Source: Aureibaculum algae (GTDB lineage: Bacteria; Bacteroidota; Bacteroidia; Flavobacteriales; Flavobacteriaceae). From it: 64,000 bases of DNA. The translations under genes were made by a program, and so were the position numbers. Of this stretch, positions 17,156 through 24,911 are shown one piece after another (the stretch's first letter is position 1; every line of letters begins with the position of its first letter). The notes beneath the pieces were generated by a model. The model worked only from the letters and a program-made list of their open reading frames with translations, did not search any database and was not told the origin of the DNA. The DNA lies in assembly GCF_006065315.1 (NCBI RefSeq), contig NZ_CP040749.1:5044001-5108000 (forward strand), read 5' to 3'.

Positions 17156-18229
17156 TTATAGTTTACTATTCTCATCAATAATCCCCAAACGTTTTGCTCG
17201 TTTTTCCCAATTCTTTCTGGCAAGATGTTGCATGTCAGAATCAACATCACTTTCGTCCATAATTTCTAATCCTAGCAAGGTTTCAATAACATCTTCCATG
17301 GAAACAAGTCCACTAACAGAACCATATTCATCTACCACTAAAGCGATATGGTTTTTACTTTCAATTAATTGATTAAATAAAGAAGGAATAGGCATATTTC
17401 GGTCTATTACAATAATATTTCTTTTCAATTCAGATAATTTTTTAGAACCATGTTCTAAGGCCATTTCTTTATACACCTCATCTTTTAGAACCAACCCTGT
17501 AATATTATCAGTTTTACCACTATAAACAGGAATTCGAGAAAAGCGAAGGTTTGGGTGTTCAGAAAATAATTGTGCAACAGTTTTTTCTTCATTATAAGAA
17601 ATCATAACGGTTCTGGGTGTCATAATATCTTTTGCTAAAACTTCTTTAAAAGTTAGCATGTTCTTTATTACGGTACTTTCTGCTTCTTCAAAGACACCTT
17701 CTTCGTGAGCTATATCAGCCATTGCATGAAAATCTTCACGACTTAAAATACTACCATGATGTCCTTTGCCGCCCACCATTTTTGTAAACAACTGAAGTAT
17801 CCATAAAATACCTGTGTATTTTAGAATAGCTACCATAATTTTTAAGGTTTTAGCTGTAAAATTGGCCAATTGCTTCCAATACGTTGCTCCGATTGTTTTT
17901 GGAATAATTTCAGAAAGAACTAAGATTAAAAAAGTCATTATTGCGGAGACAATACCCACCATATTGGTTCCAGAACCAAAAGCTTTTTCTGCTTGTACCC
18001 CTACTAAAATTGCACCTACCGTATGGGCAACGGTATTTAAGGTAAGTATGGCAATTAAAGGCTTGTCTACGTCCTTTTTTAAAACTTCTAGAGTATCAGC
18101 AAAAGGCTTCCCTTCCTTCTTTTTGAGGTTTATAAATGTGGACGAAATACTTAGCAAAACAGCTTCTAATATTGAACATAAAAAAGAAAAAAAGATAGAA
18201 ACTACAGCGTATATTATTAGTAAGGTCAT
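17156..18229 (-). CDS. CNNM/HlyC-CorC type membrane protein with CBS pair
   Basis: Integral membrane protein of 357 residues of the DUF21 (CNNM) plus CBS family, linked to Mg2+/Co2+ homeostasis. Residues 1-150 hold three to four membrane helices with the CNNM features EAVLLSISSTF, NTVAHTVGAILVG and LSEIIPKTIGATYW. Residues about 190-320 form a Bateman module of two CBS domains (DIMTPRTVMISY, RIPVYSGKTDNITGLVLKDEV, HIALVVDEYGSVSGLVSMEDVIE). The C-terminal CorC_HlyC domain found in about 430-residue relatives is absent; the protein stops soon after the second CBS domain. It has its own -7 box 18 bases upstream. Confidence 0.9.
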   Translation of the reverse strand: MTLLIIYAVVSIFFSFLCSILEAVLLSISSTFINLKKKEGKPFADTLEVLKKDVDKPLIAILTLNTVAHTVGAILVGVQAEKAFGSGTNMVGIVSAIMTFLILVLSEIIPKTIGATYWKQLANFTAKTLKIMVAILKYTGILWILQLFTKMVGGKGHHGSILSREDFHAMADIAHEEGVFEEAESTVIKNMLTFKEVLAKDIMTPRTVMISYNEEKTVAQLFSEHPNLRFSRIPVYSGKTDNITGLVLKDEVYKEMALEHGSKKLSELKRNIIVIDRNMPIPSLFNQLIESKNHIALVVDEYGSVSGLVSMEDVIETLLGLEIMDESDVDSDMQHLARKNWEKRAKRLGIIDENSKL

Positions 18230-18247
18230 TTAAGATATAATTTAATA

Positions 18248-18255
18248 CAAAAATA
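18248..18255 (-). promoter_or_regulatory. -7 promoter box for CNNM/CBS gene
   Basis: Minus-strand TATTTTTG, 18 bases from the ATG at 18229. Confidence 0.5.
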
Positions 18256-18275
18256 AGGTAAAATAAATTGGAAAT

Positions 18276-18316
18276 AAAAAAGCACTCGTCTAGAATTAAC
18301 TAGAGAGTGCTTTTTT
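18276..18316 (-). terminator. Rho-independent terminator of DUF3078 gene
   Basis: Arms AAAAAAGCACTC (18276-18287) and GAGTGCTTTTTT (18305-18316), with a further TCTAG/CTAGA pairing inside the loop. It lies 19 bases past the stop of the DUF3078 gene and has a T run on the minus strand. Confidence 0.8.
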
Positions 18317-18335
18317 ATAATTTTTGATTGTTTAA

Positions 18336-19283
18336 TTAGAAAGCGTAGCTTAAACCTAACATCCAATATGATTGTAATTTGTTATCTACAGTATCAAAAG
18401 TAGCAGCAGGATCGTAACCAGAAATATTATCTCTAGTAGTAATCGCATTTAATGCTTCTTGTTTGTTTTTTCTTAAACCTAAGTCAAAACCTACACCAAT
18501 TTTCTTCCAAAGTGTATAACCGAAAGAGTTAGTCCAAGTCCAGTTAGAATAGTCAGAACTTTCATAACTAGCAAATGCTGAAAGATTTGTTTTAAAACTA
18601 ATAGCACCTAATTGCTTAGTATAATCAACAACAATTTTTGCACCTAAAGAAGATTCAAATACACTCTCACCTTTACTAAATACAAAATTGTAGTTTAATG
18701 GATGAACTACAACAACCATATCAGTTATAGGAGTCCAAGTTGCACCAACCCCAAGGTCTAAATAACCAGGATCATTAAAATTACTCAATATTGTTGTTCT
18801 GTATTCTCCCAACGCAGAAATTGCAAATTTTGGGCTTAATTTATAACCATATAATGAGGTTACACTAAAGATATCATTAGCTTCTTCAAATTTCTTACTA
18901 TCCGTTGCTACATCTTTATCATCTAATTTTACCCAAGAAAGGTTAATGTTTCCTGAATTTCTCCAGAAAAACTTAGGCTTATCTAAATTAGCAAAAGCAT
19001 TAACTGTAAATCCAATATTTCCGTTTGCTGAATTTGCTGAAGCTTTAGAATACCAGTTGCTGAAGTCAGAAAAGCTACCTCCAATAGTACCAAATGCTCC
19101 TTTTTTCCAACCTGGAAAAGCATCAATTTGACCTTGTAAAGCGTCAACTCTTCCTTGAATAGCTGCAACTGAATCTTTTTTAACAGCTTGTTCTGCCTTT
19201 AACTCTTCGCGTGTTTGTGCATAAGTGCTTGTTATTGCAAACATTACAACAAATGCTAATACAATTTTTCTCATGTTTTTCAT
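18336..19283 (-). CDS. DUF3078 outer-membrane beta-barrel protein
   Basis: Exported protein of 315 residues from the chosen start MKNMRKIVLAFVVMFAITSTYAQ, a signal peptide cleaved after YAQ. A short coiled coil follows (VAAIQGRVDALQGQIDAFPG), then GWKKGAFGTIGGSFSDFSNWY and alternating strands ending WMLGLSYAF, where the terminal aromatic residue is typical of an outer-membrane barrel. DUF3078 is widespread in Bacteroidota with no assigned function. An in-frame ATG at 19319 would add 12 residues, but it lies upstream of the -7 box at 19307-19314, so it is rejected. Monocistronic, closed by a strong terminator. Confidence 0.88.
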   Translation of the reverse strand: MKNMRKIVLAFVVMFAITSTYAQTREELKAEQAVKKDSVAAIQGRVDALQGQIDAFPGWKKGAFGTIGGSFSDFSNWYSKASANSANGNIGFTVNAFANLDKPKFFWRNSGNINLSWVKLDDKDVATDSKKFEEANDIFSVTSLYGYKLSPKFAISALGEYRTTILSNFNDPGYLDLGVGATWTPITDMVVVVHPLNYNFVFSKGESVFESSLGAKIVVDYTKQLGAISFKTNLSAFASYESSDYSNWTWTNSFGYTLWKKIGVGFDLGLRKNKQEALNAITTRDNISGYDPAATFDTVDNKLQSYWMLGLSYAF

Positions 19284-19306
19284 TTTTAGTTTTTGTTTTG
19301 AGCGTG

Positions 19307-19314
19307 CAAAAATA
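19307..19314 (-). promoter_or_regulatory. -7 promoter box for DUF3078 gene
   Basis: Minus-strand TATTTTTG, 23 bases before the ATG at 19283. It sets the start choice. Confidence 0.55.
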
Positions 19315-19360
19315 AACAATTTAAAATATATAGCATAAAAAGCTCCACTAATTGTAAAGT

Positions 19361-19870
19361 TTACCTTCCCTTTTTAAACAATGGAACCGTAGAGCAGGCC
19401 TCGCCAAACATGATGTTTTTAGCTACTGGCACTAATTTTTCCACAAGCATTACCGAAGCAGTTTCTGGTATTGGTTTACTCGAACAACCCTTGATAATAA
19501 CAGGTCTATCCTGATAGACTGTAAAATCAAAATTATTTATAATATCTTGAAAAATAGACGTTTCTAGTAATTCCAAATTACCAACTACAACTTTTTTAGC
19601 ATAAGGACTTAAATAGGTCGTAATTAGCAAATATGCCCATGATGGGATGATGGCATCTGTTTTACAAGATAATGCTAAATATGCATTTTTATATTGCGTC
19701 CAATCATGATGTTGAAGACTTTCTCTAAAATCTTTTTCTTTTAAAATAATGCCTTCATATAACCAATCAGAAATATCCAAAAGGATTCTTTCTCCATCTG
19801 GATAAAAATCTTCTAAGTCAATAGTAAGTAATTTACTATTAGCAACTCTATTTACAATTTCATTATCCAT
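19361..19870 (-). CDS. DUF2480 family protein
   Basis: Cytoplasmic protein of 169 residues matching DUF2480, a family nearly confined to Bacteroidota. It has LTIDLEDFYPDGERILLDISDWLYEGIILKEKDFRE at about 15-50, and ALSCKTDAIIPSWAYLLI in the middle. GCSSKPIPETASVMLVEKL and GEACSTVPLFKK close the protein. Cysteines at about 69, 129 and 159 could bind metal, which would suit the Fe-S context, but that is inference. Its ATG directly abuts the stop of the sufT-like gene with no bases between, so the two are cotranscribed and probably translationally coupled. Confidence 0.88.
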   Translation of the reverse strand: MDNEIVNRVANSKLLTIDLEDFYPDGERILLDISDWLYEGIILKEKDFRESLQHHDWTQYKNAYLALSCKTDAIIPSWAYLLITTYLSPYAKKVVVGNLELLETSIFQDIINNFDFTVYQDRPVIIKGCSSKPIPETASVMLVEKLVPVAKNIMFGEACSTVPLFKKGR

Positions 19871-20191
19871 TTATAAAAAACCTAGCTCCAATCTTGCTTC
19901 TTCGCTCATCATATCTTGAGTCCATGTAGGATCAAACGTAATTTCTACCTCTGCATCTTTAACCTCTTCAAGTGTTTTTACTTTTTCTTCAACCTCTACA
20001 GGTAACGTTTCTGCAACCGGACAATTAGGTGAAGTTAATGTCATCAATATTTTAACTTCACAATTATCATTCACAAAAACATCATAAATTAAGCCTAACT
20101 CATAAATATCTACTGGTATCTCTGGGTCATAAATTGTCTTTAAAACGGTAACTACTTTATCTCCTATATCTTGAACTTCTATATCTGTCAT
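19871..20191 (-). CDS. sufT: SufT/MIP18-like Fe-S assembly protein (DUF59)
   Basis: Cytoplasmic protein of 106 residues of the DUF59/MIP18 family, which helps mature Fe-S proteins. The family signature DPEIPVDIYELGLIYDV lies at 22-38, and TLTSPNCPVAETLP at 51-64 places the conserved Cys57. The C-terminal half, AEVEITFDPTWTQDMMSEEARLELGFL, is typical of the stand-alone SUF-associated form. It sits between sufE (32-base gap) and the DUF2480 gene (no gap). Its own -7 box occupies the sufE-sufT gap, so part of its expression may be independent of sufE. Confidence 0.9.
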   Translation of the reverse strand: MTDIEVQDIGDKVVTVLKTIYDPEIPVDIYELGLIYDVFVNDNCEVKILMTLTSPNCPVAETLPVEVEEKVKTLEEVKDAEVEITFDPTWTQDMMSEEARLELGFL

Positions 20192-20211
20192 AATTCATAA
20201 TTTTATTGGTA

Positions 20212-20219
20212 CAAAGATA
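20212..20219 (-). promoter_or_regulatory. -7 promoter box for sufT-like gene
   Basis: Minus-strand TATCTTTG, 20 bases before the ATG at 20191, within the gap after sufE. Confidence 0.5.
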
Positions 20220-20223
20220 CTAC

Positions 20224-20649
20224 TTATTGACTCATTTTAGATTGATATGCAATTGCATACAATTTTAACTGCTTAATCATTGAAACCAAACCATTAGCCC
20301 TAGTTGGTGATAGGTGTTCCTTTAAACCAATTTCATCAATAAAATCGGTATCTGAATCTAAAATTTCTTTTGGTGTATGGTTTGAAAAAACACGTAATAA
20401 TAAAGCAATTATACCTTTGGTTAATATGGCATCGCTATCTGCCGTAAAAAAAATTTTATCATCTTTTACATCAGCATTTAACCAAACTTTAGATTGGCAG
20501 CCTTTTATGGTATTATCATCCGTTTTATATTGATCTTCAATAAGGGGAATTGATTTACCTAATTCTATAATATATTCATAACGTTCCATCCAGTCATCAA
20601 ACATAGAAAATTCATCAATAATTTCTTCTTGTATTTCTTTTATAGTCAT
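20224..20649 (-). CDS. sufE: SufE family cysteine desulfuration protein
   Basis: Sulfur-accepting partner of the cysteine desulfurase SufS, 141 residues, cytoplasmic. The fold runs EEIIDEFSMFDDWMERYEYIIELG (helices), then the active-site loop TIKGCQSKVWL with Cys51 as persulfide acceptor, then FFTADSDAILTKGIIALLLRVF and LSPTRANGLVSMIKQLKLYA. The core suf genes (sufBCDS) are not in this window. The gene has a -7 box 18 bases upstream that overlaps a divergent box pointing to the PfkB gene. Confidence 0.94.
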   Translation of the reverse strand: MTIKEIQEEIIDEFSMFDDWMERYEYIIELGKSIPLIEDQYKTDDNTIKGCQSKVWLNADVKDDKIFFTADSDAILTKGIIALLLRVFSNHTPKEILDSDTDFIDEIGLKEHLSPTRANGLVSMIKQLKLYAIAYQSKMSQ

Positions 20650-20659
20650 TTTTAAAAGT

Positions 20660-20675
20660 TATTTTTGCAAAGATA
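20660..20675. promoter_or_regulatory. Abutting divergent -7 boxes of sufE and PfkB genes
   Basis: TATTTTTG on the plus strand (20660-20667) is joined without a gap to CAAAGATA (20668-20675), which is TATCTTTG on the minus strand. The minus box is 18 bases from the sufE ATG. The plus box would give an 80-base leader for the PfkB gene. Confidence 0.45.
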
Positions 20676-20748
20676 GGGAAAAGGCGGAAGACCCATGTTG
20701 GGAGTCTGCAGAAGATAGAAACTTACCCCTTTAAAATTTTAATATATT

Positions 20749-21675
20749 ATGAGTAAACTTTTGATTGTAGGTACAGTAGCTTTTGATAAAATTGAAACAC
20801 CGTTTGGAAAAACAGATAAAATATTGGGTGGTGCGGCCACATTTATTGGTCTATCAGCATCTCAATTTGATGTAGAATCAGGCATTGTTTCTGTTGTTGG
20901 TGATGACTTTCCTCAAGGATATTTAGACATGCTGAAAAGCAAAAATATTGATACTACAGGTGTTGAAATTGTAAAAGGTGGTAAAACATTTTTTTGGAGT
21001 GGTAAGTATCATAATGATATGAATACTCGTGATACGTTAGTAACAGAATTAAATACGTTAGCAGATTTTAATCCTGTTGTTCCTGAAAATTTCAAGGATA
21101 CAGAATTTTTAATGTTGGGTAATTTACATCCAGCAGTACAAATGTCTGTAATTAAACAGATTCCAAACCGACCAAAGCTAGTAGTATTAGATACTATGAA
21201 TTTTTGGATGGATAATGCTTGGGATGATTTGCTAGAGGTAATTAAAAAAGTAGATGTAATTACCATTAATGATGAAGAAGCAAGACAATTGAGTGGTGAA
21301 TATTCTTTAGTAAAAGCAGCACAAAAAATTTCTAAAATGGGACCAAAATATGTGGTTATTAAAAAAGGAGAACATGGTGCGTTGTTATTTAATAAAGAAA
21401 ATATCTTTTTTGCCCCAGCTTTGCCATTAGAAGAAGTTTTTGATCCAACGGGAGCAGGTGATACTTTTGCAGGTGGTTTTATTGGCTATTTAGCTCAAAC
21501 AAAAGATATTTCTTTTGAAAATATGAAAAATGCAATTATTTATGGATCTAACATGGCATCGTTTTCTGTTGAAAAATTTGGAACACGAAGAATGGAAGAG
21601 CTAACCAAGGATGAAATTAAAAAACGCCTTGGTCAATTTAAAGAACTGACACAGTTTGAAATAGAATTAAATTAA
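20749..21675 (+). CDS. PfkB family sugar/nucleoside kinase
   Basis: Ribokinase-fold kinase of 308 residues transferring phosphate from ATP to a sugar or nucleoside. N-terminal strand LLIVGTVAFDKIETPFG and the small-domain segment LGGAATFIGLSASQF are typical. The C-terminal PfkB signature DPTGAGDTFAGGFIGYL carries the anion-hole GAGD with the catalytic Asp. VITINDEEARQLSG is the usual conserved N-E motif. The substrate is not evident. It is closed by a terminator but lies only 48 bases upstream of the PurF-type gene, so a link to purine or ribose metabolism is possible. Confidence 0.9.
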   Translation: MSKLLIVGTVAFDKIETPFGKTDKILGGAATFIGLSASQFDVESGIVSVVGDDFPQGYLDMLKSKNIDTTGVEIVKGGKTFFWSGKYHNDMNTRDTLVTELNTLADFNPVVPENFKDTEFLMLGNLHPAVQMSVIKQIPNRPKLVVLDTMNFWMDNAWDDLLEVIKKVDVITINDEEARQLSGEYSLVKAAQKISKMGPKYVVIKKGEHGALLFNKENIFFAPALPLEEVFDPTGAGDTFAGGFIGYLAQTKDISFENMKNAIIYGSNMASFSVEKFGTRRMEELTKDEIKKRLGQFKELTQFEIELN

Positions 21676-21681
21676 TTATAC

Positions 21682-21706
21682 TCCGCATTTTTATGCGGAT
21701 TTTTTA
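21682..21706 (+). terminator. Rho-independent terminator of PfkB gene
   Basis: Arms TCCGCAT (21682-21688) and ATGCGGA (21693-21699) with a 4-base T loop and a following T run, 7 bases after the stop. Confidence 0.8.
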
Positions 21707-21723
21707 TTAAATACCAAATAAAA

Positions 21724-23625
21724 ATGAGTGACGCCATTAAGCACGAATGTGGAATAGCACTAGTAAGATTATTAAAGCCATTATCTTACTATAAGGAAAA
21801 ATATGGCACTTCATTTTACGCCATTAATAAAATGTACTTATTAATGGAAAAGCAGCACAACCGTGGTCAAGACGGTGCTGGTTTTGCAAGTGTAAAATTT
21901 GATGTTAAACCTGGCACTCGTTTTATGAGCCGTGTACGTTCAAATCAATCGGCACCCATTCAAGATATTTTTGCTCAAATTAACGATCGTTTAAATAAGG
22001 AATTAGAAAAACATCCTACAAAAAAAGATGATGTACAATGGCAATTAGAGAACTTACCATATGTAGGTAATGTATTTTTGGGTCACGTACGTTATGGTAC
22101 TTTTGGTAGAAACAGCATTGAGAGTGTACATCCTTTTTTACGTCAAAATAACTGGAAGCACCAAAACTTAATTGTTGCAGGTAACTTTAATATGACCAAT
22201 TCTAGCGAATTGTTAGAAGAACTAATTGAGCTTGGTCAACACCCAAAAGAAAATACCGATACCGTTACCGTAATGGAAAAAATTGGTCATTTTTTAGATG
22301 ATGAAGTTGAAAAAATTTATAATGAGTGTAAAGAAAAAAATATAAGTAAAAGAGATGCCTCTGCAGTAATTGAAAAAGAATTAGATATTCAACGTATTCT
22401 GCAAAGAGCAGCAAAAAGCTGGGATGGTGGTTATGCAATGGCTGGTTTAATTGGTCATGGTGACGCTTTTGTATTAAGAGACCCATCAGGGATTAGACCT
22501 GCCTATTATTATAAAGATGATGAAGTTGTTGTCGTTGCTTCTGAAAGGCCCGTTATTCAAACTGCTTTTAACGTTCCTTTTGATGAGGTTAAAGAATTAG
22601 ATCGTGGTCATGCCCTTATTATTAAAAAAAGTGGAGACATTTCTGTAGACCCTATTTTAGAGCAACGTGAACAAAAATCATGTTCTTTTGAACGTATCTA
22701 TTTTTCTAGAGGAAGTGATGCCGAAATTTATAATGAGCGTAAAAACTTAGGAAAACTTATCTTCCCTACAATTCTTGAACATATTGATAGTGATATAAAT
22801 AATACGGTATTCTCATACATTCCTAATACAGCAGAAACATCATTTTTTGGTATCTCTGAAGCCGCAGAAGACTACTTAAACAAGTATAAATTAAAACGAA
22901 TATTAGAAGGACAGCGAAATTTATCCTTAAGAAAAGTAACTGAAATTTTATCTGAAAGACCACGAATCGAAAAAATTGCAATTAAAGATGCAAAATTAAG
23001 AACTTTTATTGCTGATGATAATAGTCGAGACGATTTAGTTGCTCACGTTTATGATGTTACTTATGGTGTTGTAAAACCTACCGATAATCTGGTAATTATT
23101 GATGATAGTATTGTGAGAGGAACAACTCTAAAAAAGAGTATCATCAAAATTTTAGACAGACTAAACCCAAAGAAAATTGTTATCGTTTCATCAGCACCTC
23201 AAATAAGATATCCTGATTGTTATGGTATTGATATGGCAAAATTAGAAGAGTTTATTGCTTTTAAAGCCACAATTGAATTACTAAAAGAAACCAATCAATA
23301 CGATGAAATAATTGAAAGGGTTTATAATAAATGTCTTAAGCAAGACGAGCTACCAGTGGGTGAAGTTGAAAACTATGTGAAAGAGATTTATAATCCTTTT
23401 ACGGTTGAACAAATTTCAGACAAGGTTGCTCAAATGTTAAAAACTAAGACCATTAATGCTGAGATAAGAGTTATTTTTCAACCTATAAAAAATCTGCATA
23501 AAGCGTGTCCTAAAAACGCTGGTGATTGGTATTTTAGTGGAGATTACCCTACTACTGGCGGTACAAAGGTGGTGAATAGAGCATTTATCAACTTTTATGA
23601 AGGAAATAATAAAAGAGCGTATTAA
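21724..23625 (+). CDS. purF: Amidophosphoribosyltransferase, long PurF-type
   Basis: First committed enzyme of purine synthesis or a close paralogue: glutamine plus PRPP to phosphoribosylamine. The N-terminal class II amidotransferase domain begins MSDAIKHECGIA, with Cys9 as nucleophile if processed, followed by HNRGQDGAGFA, FLGHVRYGTFG and VAGNFNMTNSSELLE. The C-terminal phosphoribosyltransferase domain contains the PRPP loop VIIDDSIVRGTTLKKS and VSSAPQIRYPDCYGIDM. At 633 residues it is much longer than the usual 480-510, with extra sequence in the glutaminase domain (about 75-110) and at the C terminus. Bacteroidota often carry this long form, sometimes beside a standard PurF, so strict equivalence is not certain. 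Confidence 0.85.
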   Translation: MSDAIKHECGIALVRLLKPLSYYKEKYGTSFYAINKMYLLMEKQHNRGQDGAGFASVKFDVKPGTRFMSRVRSNQSAPIQDIFAQINDRLNKELEKHPTKKDDVQWQLENLPYVGNVFLGHVRYGTFGRNSIESVHPFLRQNNWKHQNLIVAGNFNMTNSSELLEELIELGQHPKENTDTVTVMEKIGHFLDDEVEKIYNECKEKNISKRDASAVIEKELDIQRILQRAAKSWDGGYAMAGLIGHGDAFVLRDPSGIRPAYYYKDDEVVVVASERPVIQTAFNVPFDEVKELDRGHALIIKKSGDISVDPILEQREQKSCSFERIYFSRGSDAEIYNERKNLGKLIFPTILEHIDSDINNTVFSYIPNTAETSFFGISEAAEDYLNKYKLKRILEGQRNLSLRKVTEILSERPRIEKIAIKDAKLRTFIADDNSRDDLVAHVYDVTYGVVKPTDNLVIIDDSIVRGTTLKKSIIKILDRLNPKKIVIVSSAPQIRYPDCYGIDMAKLEEFIAFKATIELLKETNQYDEIIERVYNKCLKQDELPVGEVENYVKEIYNPFTVEQISDKVAQMLKTKTINAEIRVIFQPIKNLHKACPKNAGDWYFSGDYPTTGGTKVVNRAFINFYEGNNKRAY

Positions 23626-23648
23626 TGTACTAGTTGTTTGATATTGAT

Positions 23649-23687
23649 TGGATAATGGCGAAAATGCATAGCGTATTTATCCATTTT
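23649..23687 (+). terminator. Weak hairpin after purF-type gene
   Basis: Arms TGGATAA (23649-23655) and TTATCCA (23677-23683) with a long loop, followed by TTTT. Possible terminator with few Ts. Confidence 0.35.
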
Positions 23688-23704
23688 CTATCTTGCAATT
23701 ATTT

Positions 23705-23721
23705 CTGGCATCTAAATTGCA
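23705..23721 (+). promoter_or_regulatory. Sigma-54-like promoter (-24/-12)
   Basis: CTGGCATCTAAATTGCA fits the RpoN consensus YTGGCAY-N5-TTGCA with exact spacing. The expected start of transcription, about 12 bases past the TTGCA box, leaves roughly a 10-base leader before the ATG at 23744. A TAnnTTTG box is absent here. Confidence 0.55.
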
Positions 23722-23743
23722 CTTATTACTTAAAAAGTACCTT

Positions 23744-24229
23744 ATGAAAACGCCAATAACATTTCTAATTTGTAGTTTAATGCTCATTTTATTTTCTAAT
23801 TGTGCGACTAGTCAATTTGATAAAAATCCTTCTTTTATTATTACAGAAGCAAAATATCAGCACTGGATTGGTGGAAAACCAGGAGCTAAAGGAACGTTGG
23901 TTACCATAGCATTTGCAGAGCCCGTTGATAATAATATTCAGTTTGATTCAATATTCTTTAATAATAAATCTGCCAAATTAAGTTTTGATTCTTTTAACGA
24001 AAAAAGGATCATCACAGGTAATTTTAGCACATCTAATTCTTATGATAAAATTATTATAATGGATAAAGATCCAAAAAAAGAATTTGGTAATGAAGTGCCA
24101 AAACTTACAAAGAAATCACCTTTCCAATTATCTAAAAATGAATGTGTTATTAGCTATAATATTAAAAATAAAAAACATTATTTTAAGTTGAATACACTTA
24201 AAAAAGGTAAGACCATAATTTATCCTTAG
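23744..24229 (+). CDS. Predicted lipoprotein, unknown function
   Basis: Unrecognised exported protein of 161 residues. From the ATG at 23744 it reads MKTPITFLICSLMLILFSNC, a lipoprotein signal peptide with lipobox Cys20. A longer open frame starting at 23693 would put 17 residues in front and spoil the signal, and it would overlap the sigma-54-like promoter, so it is rejected. The mature part begins with FIITEAKYQHWIGGKPGAKGTLVTIAF and resembles an immunoglobulin-like beta sandwich; it ends KHYFKLNTLKKGKTIIYP. It is a single gene with a strong terminator. Confidence 0.75.
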   Translation: MKTPITFLICSLMLILFSNCATSQFDKNPSFIITEAKYQHWIGGKPGAKGTLVTIAFAEPVDNNIQFDSIFFNNKSAKLSFDSFNEKRIITGNFSTSNSYDKIIIMDKDPKKEFGNEVPKLTKKSPFQLSKNECVISYNIKNKKHYFKLNTLKKGKTIIYP

Positions 24230-24258
24230 ACAAAAAAACAAACTTTAAATTCTCTATT

Positions 24259-24286
24259 AAGCCGATAATTCTATCGGCTTTTTTTA
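24259..24286 (+). terminator. Rho-independent terminator of lipoprotein gene
   Basis: Arms AAGCCGATA (24259-24267) and TATCGGCTT (24272-24280), 4-base loop, then a T run. Confidence 0.85.
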
Positions 24287-24335
24287 TTTAACATTTCTTT
24301 AACTTCGCTTAGTTCGGTTTGTTCAGAACCAATTA

Positions 24336-24343
24336 TATATTTG
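24336..24343 (+). promoter_or_regulatory. -7 promoter box of RND efflux operon
   Basis: TATATTTG matches TAnnTTTG, 58 bases before the regulator ATG. An upstream TTTG at 24318-24321 is rather close (14 bases) for a standard -33 element. Confidence 0.5.
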
Positions 24344-24352
24344 CACTCGATT

Positions 24353-24385
24353 TACTGTAAAATACATTTTGTTTCCCTTACAGTA
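24353..24385. promoter_or_regulatory. Inverted repeat in leader of efflux operon: candidate operator
   Basis: Arms TACTGTAA (24353-24360) and TTACAGTA (24378-24385), 17 bases apart, just downstream of the -7 box. The position over the start of transcription suits repression by the first gene product. Confidence 0.5.
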
Positions 24386-24401
24386 TAAAAAATTAAGACA
24401 A

Positions 24402-24905
24402 ATGAGTAATTCACTATGTAACGAAAAAATGTCCTTAGTAGAAAAACTAGGAGTGCATTTAGAGAAAAGAGAACAACTAGCACCCGTTGCCGCACGTATA
24501 CTATCATATATTATACTTACCGGAAAAACAGGAACCACATTTGAAGACATGGTAAAAGTATTATGTGCGAGTAAAAGTACCATCTCCAATCATCTTAATC
24601 ATTTACAAGATTTAAATAAAATTCATTATTTCACCAAAACTGGTGACCGTAAAAAATATTTTGTCATTAATACTGACATCATAATGCAACATATAGATAA
24701 AATGATGCATGATTGGAATGAAATACGCGAATTACATACGGAGATTAAAGCCTATAAAGAAACCATAAATAATGAAAAACTTGAAAATGATGAAGAAAAA
24801 TTCGATTTAAACTTTCATAGCGACTATATCAAATTTATAGATGGGGCAACCTCATCTATGGAAGAATTAAGAACAAAAATTACAAATAACCCATATACAC
24901 ATTAA
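24402..24905 (+). CDS. GbsR/MarR-type transcriptional regulator
   Basis: Winged-helix regulator of 167 residues. APVAARILSYIILTGKTGTTFEDMVKVL leads into the recognition region CASKSTISNHLNHLQDLNKIHYFTKTGDRKKYFVI, which is the GbsR/MarR pattern, and the C-terminal half is a long dimerisation helix. An in-frame TTG at 24369 would lengthen the protein but lies inside the operator-like repeat, so the ATG at 24402 is used. It is the first gene of the efflux operon, 6 bases before the adaptor gene, and most probably controls it. The inducer is not known. Confidence 0.88.
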   Translation: MSNSLCNEKMSLVEKLGVHLEKREQLAPVAARILSYIILTGKTGTTFEDMVKVLCASKSTISNHLNHLQDLNKIHYFTKTGDRKKYFVINTDIIMQHIDKMMHDWNEIRELHTEIKAYKETINNEKLENDEEKFDLNFHSDYIKFIDGATSSMEELRTKITNNPYTH

Positions 24906-24911
24906 ATTAAA

